Positions 52,920-62,014 of a stretch of 64,000 bases of DNA are shown piece by piece (within the stretch, counting starts at the first letter, position 1; each line of letters starts with the position of its first letter). The stretch spans positions 682,001-746,000 of the forward strand of contig NZ_VFNH01000003.1 of NCBI RefSeq assembly GCF_006715485.1, in the 5' to 3' direction. Position numbers and translations under genes: made by a program. The stretch is from Herbaspirillum sp. SJZ107. GTDB lineage: Bacteria > Pseudomonadota > Gammaproteobacteria > Burkholderiales > Burkholderiaceae_D. The notes beneath the pieces were generated by a model. It worked only from the letters and a program-made list of their open reading frames with translations. It ran no database searches and was not told where the DNA came from.

Positions 52920-53510
52920 ATGAACAAACGCCAGTTCCTGGGCGCGGCCATCGCCGGCGCCCTGCCGCTCGCCTCTGACGCTGCCGCGGCGCCCGACCGT
53001 GGCCCGGCCTCGCGCGGCCCGGCCCTGCTGACCGTCACCGGCGCCATCGCCCGTGCCAACCGCGGGCCGTTCGACCCGGTACTCGACCAGATGATGCACA
53101 AGCAGGGCCTCGGCTTCGCCAAGGCTTACACTTTCGACCATGCCGCCCTGCTGCAACTGGCGCCGCACACGATCCGGCCGACGCTCGAATACGACGGCAA
53201 GCCGCACACGCTGCGCGGCCCGTTGCTGCTGGACGTACTGGGGAACGCCGGCGCCAGGGTCGGCGACCGGACCATCCTGGTATTGCGGGCGGTGGATGGC
53301 TATAACGTCGAACTGAGCGGTGCCCAGGCAAGTGCGCGGGGCGTCATCGTGGCCACCCATATCGACGGGGCGCCGATGCCGCTGGGAGGATTGGGACCGC
53401 TGTGGGCCGTCTACGATGCCGACCGGATCCCGGAGTTGGCGGCGCTGCCGCTGGCACAGCGTTTTACGGCATGCCCGTGGGCGCTCTACCACATCGACGT
53501 GCGCGCATGA
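52920..53510 (+). CDS. Exported protein with molybdopterin-binding-like (SUOX-type) domain
   Basis: A 196-aa protein with a signal peptide (MNKRQFLGAAIAGALPLASD, cleavage near AAAA). The body (LLTVTGAIARANRG, IRPTLEYDGKPHTLRGPLLL, LVLRAVDGYNVELS, LGGLGPLWAVYDADR) matches short betaproteobacterial proteins annotated as molybdopterin-dependent oxidoreductases, related to the sulfite-oxidase fold. The conserved Cys that ligates molybdenum in SUOX enzymes is not seen at the expected place, so cofactor binding is doubtful. No twin-arginine is present. Confidence 0.6.
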   Translation: MNKRQFLGAAIAGALPLASDAAAAPDRGPASRGPALLTVTGAIARANRGPFDPVLDQMMHKQGLGFAKAYTFDHAALLQLAPHTIRPTLEYDGKPHTLRGPLLLDVLGNAGARVGDRTILVLRAVDGYNVELSGAQASARGVIVATHIDGAPMPLGGLGPLWAVYDADRIPELAALPLAQRFTACPWALYHIDVRA

Positions 53511-53559
53511 CCATGTCGATGTCCATGCGCAGGGCCGGCACCGGCCGGCCCGGGATGGC

Positions 53560-53922
53560 TCAAGCGTAGGCTTCTGCGAGGCTCATTACACGCGGCACCA
53601 CCTTGATGCCGACGTTACCGAACAGGGAATCGATGGCCGCCAGGTTGTTGCTGCACTCGTCCGCCTTCCAGCCATTGAACAGATCGGTGCCGTTCTTCTG
53701 GAAATGCAGGTCGAGCACCTTGCCTTTGTCCCTGTGGACATAGTTTTGCTGGTGGGTGGGTTCGAAGCCGAGCTCGGCCAGCGCGGTCAGCACGGCGTTC
53801 GGCGGATTGTCGGGATCGGTCGCCATGAAGATGCCGAAAGTCTTGCCCGGAGGCTTGGCCGCCACGTCGACTTCATAAATGCCCGGTGCCTTGGTGACAC
53901 TGGTGCTCTTCAAAAACAGCAT
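53560..53922 (-). CDS. Hypothetical protein, 120 aa
   Basis: A soluble protein from the ATG at 53922 after a strong GGAGGA site. It begins MLFLKSTSVTKAPGIYEVDV; two Asp/Asn-rich loops (MATDPDNPPNAVL, KADECSNNLAAID) separate alternating beta and alpha segments. No family recognised. Possibly last gene of the run that starts with aminopeptidase P, after a 147-base gap. Confidence 0.65.
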   Translation of the reverse strand: MLFLKSTSVTKAPGIYEVDVAAKPPGKTFGIFMATDPDNPPNAVLTALAELGFEPTHQQNYVHRDKGKVLDLHFQKNGTDLFNGWKADECSNNLAAIDSLFGNVGIKVVPRVMSLAEAYA

Positions 53923-54069
53923 GCTGTCCTCCTCCATCCGCCAAGCGGCTTGACGGGCCGCCGGGGTGTTGAATAAATTAGTTGAACTGAGGCAACTAGC
54001 TTATTGCAGCACGCCGGCTTTGTCGACGTTTTGCTGATCGAGTTTTGCTTTGGTGCAACAGATACCGTC

Positions 54070-54450
54070 CTAGGCTTGCTGCAGCAGGCCGATGGCGCTG
54101 CCGGCCACCAGCGCGCCGCACGCCAGCATGCCGATGATGAAGCCGGCTTCGCGCTTGGCCGGATCGCGGTAATAGCCGAGCGCATACAGGATGCGGCCAA
54201 AGCACCACAGCAGCCCGCCCGCGGCGGCCCAGGTGTCGCCCAGCGCCTGGCCGCACAGCCACAGCGGTACCAGCACCAGTGGCAGCTGTTCGAGGGTATT
54301 CGCCTGCACCCGCTGGGCACTCTGGAACGGCAGCGGGCCGTCCATCGACGGCGCCGCCACGCCATACTTGACGCGCGCCCAGCCGGCCATCACGCCGGTC
54401 CAGAAGTAGACGCCAAGTACGGCCAGCATGGTCCACTCGGTTAGTTGCAT
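54070..54450 (-). CDS. MAPEG family membrane protein
   Basis: A 126-aa protein with four hydrophobic helices (MQLTEWTMLAVLGVYFWTGV opens the first). RVQANTLEQLPLVLVPLWL is the MAPEG signature region and GRILYALGYYRDPAKREAGF the conserved third-fourth helix block. MAPEG proteins include glutathione-dependent microsomal enzymes; bacterial members are mostly uncharacterised. The ATG at 54450 follows AAGGAA. It lies 31 bases after the DUF2520 gene. Confidence 0.88.
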   Translation of the reverse strand: MQLTEWTMLAVLGVYFWTGVMAGWARVKYGVAAPSMDGPLPFQSAQRVQANTLEQLPLVLVPLWLCGQALGDTWAAAGGLLWCFGRILYALGYYRDPAKREAGFIIGMLACGALVAGSAIGLLQQA

Positions 54451-54481
54451 TTTAGAAGTTCCTTTTGATAAAACGGAAGAA

Positions 54482-55303
54482 TCAGGGACGGCGCCGGGCC
54501 AGGCCGCGGGTGGCCTCGGCCAGCGCGCCGTACAGGCGTCCGCTGGCGCCGTCCCAGGCATCGACGGCGGCCTGCTGGCGAGAGACCGTGGCCTCGTCGC
54601 CGCGTGCGATCGGACCGGACAGCGCCTGTGCGGCGCCCAATCTCAGCACGTTGGCCAGGGTCTCGGCGGCCAGCGGGCCGGCCAGCTCGCGCGCCACCGG
54701 TTCCGGGATGCCGGCCGCCTGGTAGGCGCGCAGTGCGGCATCCAGCACCGTGGTCAGGTAGTTCGAAGCAAACACCGAGGCCGCGTGGTACACGGTCTTG
54801 GCGGCGGCGTCGATGGCGACGATGCGCGCGCCGGCCGCTTCGAAGGCCGGTACCAGCCGTGCCAGCGCGGCAGCGTCGCCTTCGACCCCGCACCAGGTAC
54901 CGTCGAACTGCGATGCCACGCCGGCCGGGTCGGCAAAGCTGCGCACCGGGTGCACGCTGGCGACCGCTGCGCCCCTGAGGCGCAGCGGTTCGAGTTCACT
55001 GGAGGCCTTGGCGCCGCTGCAGTGGAACACGACGGCGCCTTCGATGTCATGGGCCTGGGCCAGCGCCGCCGCCACCTCGCCGATGCGGTCGTCCGACACC
55101 GCCAGCATCCAGACGTCGGCCGGCCGCATCCAGCCGAGCGCGTCGACCGGGTGGCCGGCGCCGATGAAGGCGCAGGCGGCCTGGGCGCCGGCCTGGGAGC
55201 GGGTCAGTACGTCCTGCACCCGATAAATGCCGCGCGCGGTGAACACGCGCCCGAGGGCGCGGCCGACGTGGCCGGCACCGACGATGTTCAGGAAAGGCGC
55301 CAT
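54482..55303 (-). CDS. Rossmann-like and DUF2520 domain oxidoreductase
   Basis: A 273-aa protein. The N-terminal NAD(P)-binding domain starts FLNIVGAGHVGRALGRVF; VVFHCSGAKASSEL and ASVHPVRSFADP are conserved in the F420/NADP-reductase-like family, and the C-terminal helical DUF2520 domain begins near VYHAASVFASNYL. It resembles ketopantoate-reductase/6PGDH-type folds; the substrate is unknown. One base separates it from the DUF924 stop. Confidence 0.85.
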   Translation of the reverse strand: MAPFLNIVGAGHVGRALGRVFTARGIYRVQDVLTRSQAGAQAACAFIGAGHPVDALGWMRPADVWMLAVSDDRIGEVAAALAQAHDIEGAVVFHCSGAKASSELEPLRLRGAAVASVHPVRSFADPAGVASQFDGTWCGVEGDAAALARLVPAFEAAGARIVAIDAAAKTVYHAASVFASNYLTTVLDAALRAYQAAGIPEPVARELAGPLAAETLANVLRLGAAQALSGPIARGDEATVSRQQAAVDAWDGASGRLYGALAEATRGLARRRP

Positions 55304-55304
55304 G

Positions 55305-55895
55305 TCAGAAGCGCGAACCCGGCTGCTGCAGGAAAGCCAGCTCTTCCGGCGTCGACATGCGTCCGAGGATGGCGTTACGGTGCGGGAAGCGGCCGAAGCG
55401 GGCGATCACGCCGCGGTGGCGGTGCGCGTAGTCGAGCATCTCGTCAAAGCCCGGGTGTTCCGCGGCCAGCATCGAGAACAGCTCGACCGCCCGTTCCTGC
55501 ATATACGGGTCTTCGGCATGCTCGAACGGCATGTAGACAAAGGCGCGCCGCAGCGGAGAGAGTGCGCGGTCGGCGCCCGTCTCCACCAGCTGCTGGGCGG
55601 CGGCCAGCGCCAGCGCATCGCCGGCAAAGGATTGCGCGGTGTTGCGGTAAGCGTTGCGGGTGAACTGGTCGAGCACCAGCAGGCGCGCCAGCACGCCGTC
55701 CGGGCCGCTCGCATCCCACTCGCGCAGGCCGCCCGCGACGGCGGCGTCGATGGCGGCGCCGAAGCGTTCGCGGATGACGGCATCGAAGGCGTCGTTCTTG
55801 ACGAACCATTCGCGGCGCGGCTGTCCGTCAATGGCGCTGCCGGGCGCGCCGAACCAGAAATCGAGTATCTCGTGTGGGGTCATGCGGTGTCCCAT
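55305..55895 (-). CDS. DUF924 family protein
   Basis: A 196-aa all-helical, TPR-like soluble protein. ILDFWFGAPGSAIDGQPRRE, LVLDQFTRNAYRNT, YMPFEHAEDPYMQERAVELF and RFGRFPHRNAILGR are the DUF924 hallmarks. The ATG at 55895 overlaps the MgtC stop (TAATG), favouring it over the Met 12 bases later. Function not established. Confidence 0.88.
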   Translation of the reverse strand: MGHRMTPHEILDFWFGAPGSAIDGQPRREWFVKNDAFDAVIRERFGAAIDAAVAGGLREWDASGPDGVLARLLVLDQFTRNAYRNTAQSFAGDALALAAAQQLVETGADRALSPLRRAFVYMPFEHAEDPYMQERAVELFSMLAAEHPGFDEMLDYAHRHRGVIARFGRFPHRNAILGRMSTPEELAFLQQPGSRF

Positions 55896-56671
55896 TAATT
55901 ACGGGCGTGCGACAGCGAGTAGCCGTCCACGCCTTCGACCGACGACAGCTCGCCCGCCAGCGACGACAGCGGCGCGCCGTTCTGGCCGGCCAGCGCCAGC
56001 GCCACGAAGCGCCATTCCTGGGCATTCTTTTCGCTGCCGATGGTGAGCGAGCCGCCGGCGATCTCGTAGCCGCGCTCGAGCGCGGCCTTGCGCAATACTT
56101 CTTCTTCGGGGCGGATGCCGGGCTTGAAGCGCAATGTCACCGCCACCGCGCGGCGCGAAGGCAGCATGCCGACTGCGCGGTTCAGGTAGATCATGATCAT
56201 GGCCGAAAAGAAGGCCAGGCCCATCGCGGCCAGGTAAAAGCCGACGCCGACCATGATGCCGATCACCGACGAAGCCCAGATCGAGGCCGCGGTCGTGAGG
56301 CCGCTGATGGTAAAACCGGAGCGCATGATGACGCCGGCGCCGAGGAAGCCGATGCCCGTGACCACGCCCTGGATCACGCGCGTGGGGTCGACCAGCGCGG
56401 TGGCGGCGCCATGCCCGCCGTACCAGTAGTTCGGGTAGCCGGCGATGATGGTCAATCCGGCCGAGGCCATGCACACCAGGCCATAGGTGCGCATGCCGGC
56501 GGCGCGGCCGTGATAGGAGCGCTCGTAGCCGACCATCAGGCCGAGCAGCAGGGCCCCGGCCAGGTTCAGCAAGATCAGGCCATTGGTCACCAGTTCGGCC
56601 GGCGACCAGTAGGCCGCGATCAGGCTCGACACCGTCATGCCGGACTCGGTCACGATCGCCTGGTTAGTCAA
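55895..56671 (-). CDS. MgtC/SapB family membrane protein
   Basis: A 258-aa protein with five N-terminal helices: LNLAGALLLGLMVGYERSYH, RTYGLVCMASAGLTIIAG, VVTGIGFLGAGVIMRSGFT and TTAASIWASSVIGIMVGVGF are the MgtC/SapB signatures. A C-terminal ACT-like domain follows (from about residue 175). Family members affect magnesium limitation survival and F-type ATPase in Salmonella; the role here is inferred. It overlaps the 87-aa upstream gene by 8 bases. Confidence 0.92.
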   Translation of the reverse strand: MTNQAIVTESGMTVSSLIAAYWSPAELVTNGLILLNLAGALLLGLMVGYERSYHGRAAGMRTYGLVCMASAGLTIIAGYPNYWYGGHGAATALVDPTRVIQGVVTGIGFLGAGVIMRSGFTISGLTTAASIWASSVIGIMVGVGFYLAAMGLAFFSAMIMIYLNRAVGMLPSRRAVAVTLRFKPGIRPEEEVLRKAALERGYEIAGGSLTIGSEKNAQEWRFVALALAGQNGAPLSSLAGELSSVEGVDGYSLSHARN

Positions 56672-56927
56672 TCTTTTTCCTGACCAGCTGTTTCTCGAAC
56701 TCGAGATCGTTCTTGCTGACGCGCTTGACTTCCTGCGGTCCGAGGCCGTTCACGAAGGCGACGAAATCGTCCATCTCGAGCGGCGCGCACAGCGGCGGCG
56801 CGCCCGGTTTTTCGGACAGGAAGAACAGGCCGTCGCCGGTGCGCGCCATCGAATACGAGGTGACGCCGCTGCGGCGCTTGAGGCGGTCGACGGCGGCGCT
56901 GGCGCGGGTGGAGCGGGAACTGGCCAT
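56664..56927 (-). CDS. Small hypothetical protein, 87 aa
   Basis: From the ATG at 56927 (AAGGAA upstream). It is basic at both ends (MASSRSTRASAAVDRLKRRS ... EFEKQLVRKKID), with a central TGDGLFFLSEKPGAPP and LEMDDFVAFVNGLGP. No family recognised. It starts 2 bases after the aminopeptidase stop and overlaps mgtC by 8, so it is firmly part of the operon. Confidence 0.7.
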   Translation of the reverse strand: MASSRSTRASAAVDRLKRRSGVTSYSMARTGDGLFFLSEKPGAPPLCAPLEMDDFVAFVNGLGPQEVKRVSKNDLEFEKQLVRKKID

Positions 56928-56929
56928 GA

Positions 56930-58741
56930 TCAGATTTCCTTCGTGCGTAATTCGAGCCAGTCGCGCGCGGCGCCGCTCACGCGTGGCAGCAGGCGCGCAC
57001 GGACCGTGCGGTGGTAATCGTTCAGCCAGGCGACTTCGTCGCCGCGCATCAGCTTGACGTCGATGCAGCGGGTGTCGATCGGGCACAGGGTGAGCGTCTC
57101 GAAGCCGAGGAATTCGCCGAACTCGCCGTTTTCAACCGGCTGCGCCAGCACCAGGTTCTCGATGCGGATGCCCCAGTGGCCGGGGCGGTAGATGCCCGGT
57201 TCGTTGGAGGTGATCATGCCCGGTTCGATCGCCGTATGCGGTTCCGGCAGCGCGGTCGGCGAGATCACCTGCGGACCTTCGTGCACGTTGAGGAAGTAGC
57301 CGACGCCGTGGCCGGTGCCGTGGCCGTAGTCGATGCCGGCGGCCCAGATCGGCGCGCGCGCCAGCGCATCCAGCATCGGTCCTTTGGTACCGCGCGGGAA
57401 ACGCGCGATCGACAGGTTGATCATCCCTTTCAGCACCAGCGTGAAGTCGCGTTTCTGCGCCGCCGAGACGGTGCCGACCGGGACCACGCGCGTGATGTCG
57501 GTGGTGCCGCCCAGGTACTGGCCGCCGGAATCGATCAACAGCAGGCCGTCGCCTTCGATGGCTGCGTGCGACTCCGGCGTGGCGCGGTAGTGCATGATGG
57601 CGCCGTTGGCATTGAAGCCGGCGATGGTGCCGAAGCTGGGGCTGACGAAGCCGGGACGGCGCGCGCGCGCGGCCGTGATCTGTTCGTCGATCGTGACTTC
57701 GGTCAGCGGCGTGCCTCCTTCCAAGGCGTGCTCGAGCCAGGCGAAGAATTCGCACAGGGCGGCGCCATCCTGTTCCATGGTCTCTCGCACATGGTCGGCT
57801 TCCTGCGGCAGCTTGCGCGACTTGGCGAAGGTGGTCGGGTTGATCGCTTCCACCACGCGCACACCCTGTGGCACCGCGGCGCGCATGCCGGCGGTGATGC
57901 GGCGCGGATCGACCAGCAGCGTCGAATCTTCCCGGATCGCCGCCAGCGCGGCGGCGGCATCGGCGTACGGCGCGACATGCACGCCGTCGCGCGCCAGGCG
58001 TTCGCGCAGTGCGGGCGGTACCTTGCCGTCGGCGACGAACAGCGTGGCGCGGCTGGACTCGACCAGCGCGTGCGCCAGGAACACCGGGTTGTAGCTGACG
58101 TCGGCGCCGCGCAGGTTGAACAGGTAGGCGATGTCGTCCAGGGTCGAGATGAAATGGACATGCGCGCCCAGCTTCGCCATCGCGTTGCGGGTAGCGTGCA
58201 GTTTATCCGCGCGCTCCTGCACCGCATACGGCGCCACGTGCTCGAACACCGGCTCGGGCGGCAGGCCGGGACGGTCTTCCCAGATATCGTCCAGCAGGTC
58301 GAGGTCGGTGCGCAGCTTGATGCCGCGCGCCGTCAACGCGTCACCCAGCAGGCGCGCCACGGCCAGGCCCAGCACGCGGGCATCGACCGCCACCGTCTGG
58401 CCGGCGTCGAGGTTCTCGGCCAGCCAGTCGATGTGCAGCAGGCTGGCGCCGGACGGGATCTTCATCAGCCGGATTTCGGTGCCGGCCAGTTCGCTGTCGG
58501 CCTGGGTGTAGTAGCGGCCATCGGTCCAGACACCGGCGAAATCCGCGGTGGCGATGAAGGTGCCGACCGAGCCGGTGAAGCCGGACAGCCATTCGCGGCC
58601 CTTCCAGCGGCCGGGCAGGTATTCGGACAGGTGCGGATCGGCGGACGGCACGATGAAGGCATCGACCTGGTGGCGCGCCATCGCGGCGCGCAACTGGGCA
58701 AGGCGGGCGGCGCGCACGCCGGTGGTGTCAGGAGCAGGCAT
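56930..58741 (-). CDS. Xaa-Pro aminopeptidase (aminopeptidase P, M24B)
   Basis: A 603-aa enzyme with two creatinase-like N-terminal domains and a C-terminal pita-bread catalytic domain, the three-domain architecture of cytosolic APP1. Metal ligands are in LLIDSGGQYLGGTTDITR (two Asp), GHGTGHGVGYFLNVHEGP (His), SNEPGIY (Glu) and GIRIENLVL (Glu). It removes N-terminal residues before proline. First gene of the run extending to 54482 or beyond. The ATG at 58741 is preferred over a TTG at 58747; no clear ribosome binding site. Confidence 0.95.
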   Translation of the reverse strand: MPAPDTTGVRAARLAQLRAAMARHQVDAFIVPSADPHLSEYLPGRWKGREWLSGFTGSVGTFIATADFAGVWTDGRYYTQADSELAGTEIRLMKIPSGASLLHIDWLAENLDAGQTVAVDARVLGLAVARLLGDALTARGIKLRTDLDLLDDIWEDRPGLPPEPVFEHVAPYAVQERADKLHATRNAMAKLGAHVHFISTLDDIAYLFNLRGADVSYNPVFLAHALVESSRATLFVADGKVPPALRERLARDGVHVAPYADAAAALAAIREDSTLLVDPRRITAGMRAAVPQGVRVVEAINPTTFAKSRKLPQEADHVRETMEQDGAALCEFFAWLEHALEGGTPLTEVTIDEQITAARARRPGFVSPSFGTIAGFNANGAIMHYRATPESHAAIEGDGLLLIDSGGQYLGGTTDITRVVPVGTVSAAQKRDFTLVLKGMINLSIARFPRGTKGPMLDALARAPIWAAGIDYGHGTGHGVGYFLNVHEGPQVISPTALPEPHTAIEPGMITSNEPGIYRPGHWGIRIENLVLAQPVENGEFGEFLGFETLTLCPIDTRCIDVKLMRGDEVAWLNDYHRTVRARLLPRVSGAARDWLELRTKEI

Positions 58742-58863
58742 GGTCAAAAAAAGGAGATATTCAAATGTTATTCCAAGCCCCGTATCATACGCGCCTCCAG
58801 GCGGAACGCGGTTCCCATCATTCTGGCGGATAATTCATTCGACCCTTTTTAGACAGACAGACC

Positions 58864-59466
58864 ATGCAAGACTTTCATTACACCCGTGCGCGCGAACTGA
58901 TGGCCAATGCCGAGGAAATCGTCAGCGCTGACAAGGTAGCGGCCGCCGTCGGCAACGTGGCCGCCGTGCTGAACCAGCGTTTCGACAACGACGAGACCGG
59001 CGCCTTCCCGCTGGTGCTCGGCGTGATGGGCGGCGCGGTGGTATTCACTGGCAACCTGCTGCCCCAGCTGACCTTCCCGCTCGAATTCGACTACATCCAC
59101 GTGACCCGCTACGGCGACCTGGACAAGGGCGGCGAAGTCGTCTGGAAAGTCATCCCGCGCCAGAACGTGGCCGGGCGCATCATCATCGTGGTCGACGACA
59201 TCCTCGACGAGGGCGAGACCCTGGCGCACGTGAAACAGCGCCTGCTCGACATGGGCGCGGCCGAGGTGGTCCTGGCCGTGTTCGCCGACAAGGACCTGGG
59301 TAAAACCAAGCCGGTGCAGGCCGATATCGTCGGCCTGAGCATTCCGAACCGTTTCGTCGTCGGGTTCGGGATGGATGCGCATGGGTACTGGCGGAATTTG
59401 CCGGGCTTGTGGGTGATTAAGGATACGGACAAGAAGGTGGAAGCGGAACAGAACGACACGCCCTGA
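58864..59466 (+). CDS. hpt: Hypoxanthine-guanine phosphoribosyltransferase
   Basis: A 200-aa type I phosphoribosyltransferase. The PRPP-binding motif is IIIVVDDILDEGETLAHVK; GVMGGAVVFTGNL and FDYIHVTRYGDL match the purine salvage HGPRT group of betaproteobacteria. It converts hypoxanthine or guanine plus PRPP to the nucleotide. It is divergent from aminopeptidase P and convergent with nitronate monooxygenase across REP-like elements. Confidence 0.88.
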   Translation: MQDFHYTRARELMANAEEIVSADKVAAAVGNVAAVLNQRFDNDETGAFPLVLGVMGGAVVFTGNLLPQLTFPLEFDYIHVTRYGDLDKGGEVVWKVIPRQNVAGRIIIVVDDILDEGETLAHVKQRLLDMGAAEVVLAVFADKDLGKTKPVQADIVGLSIPNRFVVGFGMDAHGYWRNLPGLWVIKDTDKKVEAEQNDTP

Positions 59467-59480
59467 CCCGCGCAGTCTGC

Positions 59481-59581
59481 ACGTCATCCCCGCGCAGGCG
59501 GGGATCCAAGTTCGTCGCGCATGGCGAACGTGTGCAATAACTCATCGTAAACTTGGATTCCCGCCTGCGCGGGAACGACGT
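59481..59581. repeat. Inverted pair of REP-like elements (BIME-like)
   Basis: The first unit (59481-59512) and the second (59550-59581) are imperfect reverse complements of about 32 bases, separated by 37 bases. Each contains its own CCCGC/GCGGG hairpin, and the inner ends share the CCAAGT/ACTTGG flank. It lies between the convergent hpt and nitronate monooxygenase genes, a typical REP location. The core matches the palindrome at 42258-42285. Confidence 0.85.
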
Positions 59582-59588
59582 TCAGGGG

Positions 59589-60545
59589 CTAACGCAAAGA
59601 GAGACGGCCACGCGCCGCCTCGTACTGCGCTTTCAGGCGCGCCACCATCTCTTCCACCGTCGGCACATCCTCCATCAAGCCCACGCCCTGCCCTGCGCCC
59701 CAGATATCGCGCCAGGCCTTGGCACTGGCCGAACCGAAACTCATCTTGCTCTTGTCCGACACCGGCAGATTGTCCGGATCCAGCCCGGCCGCCACGATCG
59801 ATTTCTTGAGGTAGTTGCCGTGCACGCCGGTGAACAGGTTGGTGTACACCACGTCGGCCGCGCTCGAGTCGACGATCGCATCCCGGTACGCATCGCTGAC
59901 GTTCGACTCCCGGGTCGCCAGCCAGCGCGAGCCGATGTAGGCGAAGTCGGCGCCCATGGCCTGGGCCGCGAGGATGGCATCGCCGGTGGCGATGGCGCCG
60001 GACAGCGCGATCGGGCCGTCGAAGAATTTACGCACTTCGCCCACCAGCGCGAACGGCGACAGCGCACCGGCATGGCCGCCGGCGCCGGCCGCCACCAGGA
60101 TCAGGCCGTCGACGCCCGCCTCCAGCGCCTTTTCGGCGTGGCGGATCGAGATCACGTCGTGCAGCACGATGCCGCCGTAGCTGTGCACCGCGTCCAGCAT
60201 CTCCGGCGGCGGTGCGCGCAGCGAGGAGATGATGATCGGCACCTGGTGCTTGACGCATACCTCGACGTCGTGCGCCAGGCGGTCGTTCGACTGGTGCACG
60301 ATCTGGTTGACCGCGATCGGACCCACTTTTTTATCGGGGTGGGCGTCCTGGTAGGCCTGCAATTCGTTCTGCAGATCGGTCAGCCACACGTCGAGCTGCT
60401 CGGCCGGACGCGCGTTCAGGGCCGGGAACGAGCCGACGATGCCGGCCTTGCACTGTGCGGCCACCAGCGCGGGGCCGCTGGCGATGAACATCGGCGAGGC
60501 GATGACGGGTAGGGACAGGTCTTGCAGGACGGTGGGCAGCGCCAT
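59589..60545 (-). CDS. Nitronate monooxygenase (2-nitropropane dioxygenase family)
   Basis: A 318-aa FMN-dependent TIM-barrel enzyme. LPVIASPMFIASGPALVAA opens the family; IISSLRAPPPEML and LVAAGAGGHAGALSPFALV (FMN phosphate loop) with GAIATGDAILAAQAMGADF are the nucleotide-binding blocks. It oxidises toxic alkyl nitronates. GAGAG precedes the ATG. Stands alone. Confidence 0.93.
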   Translation of the reverse strand: MALPTVLQDLSLPVIASPMFIASGPALVAAQCKAGIVGSFPALNARPAEQLDVWLTDLQNELQAYQDAHPDKKVGPIAVNQIVHQSNDRLAHDVEVCVKHQVPIIISSLRAPPPEMLDAVHSYGGIVLHDVISIRHAEKALEAGVDGLILVAAGAGGHAGALSPFALVGEVRKFFDGPIALSGAIATGDAILAAQAMGADFAYIGSRWLATRESNVSDAYRDAIVDSSAADVVYTNLFTGVHGNYLKKSIVAAGLDPDNLPVSDKSKMSFGSASAKAWRDIWGAGQGVGLMEDVPTVEEMVARLKAQYEAARGRLSLR

Positions 60546-60647
60546 GGAGGTCTCTCACGGTAGGTTGATCGAAGCAGCCCGGCGATTATGGCGCAGAAAA
60601 GAACGACCGTGCTAGATTTCCGACTCTAAATCATTTATGCAGCCAAT

Positions 60648-60845
60648 TCAGTCGTCAAAGGGCAGGTCCTGTTCGCGACGGCGGATCGCGGCCCACACCT
60701 GGCGCTTGAAAGCGTCGTCGGCGCTGCTCCAGGCGACGATCTCGTCGATGGTGCGCAGGCAGCCCTCGCACAAGCCGGTGTCATTCGACATCTTGCACAG
60801 GCTGATGCAGGGAGAAGGAACGGGGCTCTGGTCTTCCGGATTCAT
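60648..60845 (-). CDS. DUF1289 domain protein
   Basis: A 65-aa protein with four cysteines in PSPCISLCKMSNDTGLCEGC, the DUF1289 signature, probably a small zinc or Fe-S site, followed by RTIDEIVAWSSADD and a helical tail. The function of the family is unknown. Start at the ATG 60845; no strong ribosome binding site. Confidence 0.85.
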   Translation of the reverse strand: MNPEDQSPVPSPCISLCKMSNDTGLCEGCLRTIDEIVAWSSADDAFKRQVWAAIRRREQDLPFDD

Positions 60846-60954
60846 GCGCGCAGCGTAACCCATTCGGCACAGTCGCGCCACGCATACACTTTGTAAGGTT
60901 GACGCAAGCTTAACAACAAAGACTGGGCGCCGGCCCACCGGAAAGGAGCGCCCC

Positions 60955-62004
60955 ATGAGTCTCAGCCATAAACTGCTGGCGCAGCTACGCGCCGCGGCAC
61001 AGGCGGTGATGCCGCACGATCGTACCGACGCCGCCCCGCATCCACCCCACGAGGATCCCGTTTCCGACCTGCTCGCCACCCTCGGCCGTATCGGCCAGCC
61101 CGGCAGCAACCCGTTTTATTTTCCGCCGCCGGCGGGCGGGGTCGGCGCCGCCGGGCTGCCCGGCCATGTCGTCGATGCCTCTTATACCAACGATGCCGGT
61201 ACCCGCAGCTACAAGCTGTACGTGCCCGCCACCTATACGGCAGGTCCCGGCCCGCTGCTGGTGATGCTGCACGGCTGCACCCAGAATCCCGACGACTTCG
61301 CGCTCGGCACCGGCATGAACGCGCTGGCCGAGGAGTGCGGCTGCCTGGTCGCCTATCCGGCCCAGTCGCAGCAGGCCAACCCGTCGCGCTGCTGGAACTG
61401 GTTCAACGCCTTCGACCAGCAGCATGGGCAAGGCGAACCCTCGATCATCGCCGGCCTGACGCGCGACATCATGGGAAGATATGCGGTCGACCCGAAGCAG
61501 GTGTACGTGGCCGGATTGTCGGCGGGCGGCGCGATGGCGGCCATCATGGGCACGCTGTACCCGGACCTGTACGCGGCGGTCGGTGTCCATTCCGGCCTGC
61601 CGTTCGCGGCGGCGCACGACCTGGCGTCGGCGGTGGCCGCGATGAAGGGCGATTTGCGCCGCCATCATGGCTCAATGCGGGGGCCCGGACGCCCGCTCCC
61701 GATCATCGTGTTCCACGGCGACCGCGACACCACCGTGCATCCGGCCAATGGCGACGAGCTGATCCAGCGGCGGCGGCGCCACCCGGCGGAAGCGGTCGAA
61801 GTCGAGCCGGGCCAGGTGCCGCACGGCCACGCCTATACACGCACGCTGCACCGCCGTCCCGACGGCAGCATTCACGCCGAACACTGGGTGGTGCACGGTT
61901 CGGGCCACGCCTGGTCGGGCGGCGATGCGCGCGGCAGCTATACCGACGGCAGGGGTCCCAGCGCCAGCCAGGCAATGATGCGCTTTTTCCGCACAGCACG
62001 TTGA
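60955..62004 (+). CDS. PHB depolymerase family esterase
   Basis: A 349-aa alpha/beta hydrolase. LVMLHGCTQNPDDFALGTG is the oxyanion/LpqC-type motif, the nucleophile Ser is in AGLSAGGAMAAIMG, the acid in HGDRDTTV, and His in GSGHAWSGGD. RCWNWFNAFDQQHGQGEPS is typical of the PHB-depolymerase esterase family. There is no signal peptide, so an intracellular polyhydroxybutyrate or oligomer esterase is plausible and ties in with phaAB elsewhere in the window. AAAGGAG precedes the ATG. Confidence 0.88.
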   Translation: MSLSHKLLAQLRAAAQAVMPHDRTDAAPHPPHEDPVSDLLATLGRIGQPGSNPFYFPPPAGGVGAAGLPGHVVDASYTNDAGTRSYKLYVPATYTAGPGPLLVMLHGCTQNPDDFALGTGMNALAEECGCLVAYPAQSQQANPSRCWNWFNAFDQQHGQGEPSIIAGLTRDIMGRYAVDPKQVYVAGLSAGGAMAAIMGTLYPDLYAAVGVHSGLPFAAAHDLASAVAAMKGDLRRHHGSMRGPGRPLPIIVFHGDRDTTVHPANGDELIQRRRRHPAEAVEVEPGQVPHGHAYTRTLHRRPDGSIHAEHWVVHGSGHAWSGGDARGSYTDGRGPSASQAMMRFFRTAR

Positions 62005-62014
62005 GACGGCAGCG

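Noticed and set aside
54001..54072. In-frame continuation of the MAPEG gene past its TAG for about 22 codons to a TAA.
   Set aside because: The extension has a protein-like composition with two adjacent cysteines, but nothing supports stop-codon readthrough and MAPEG proteins normally end where the TAG lies.
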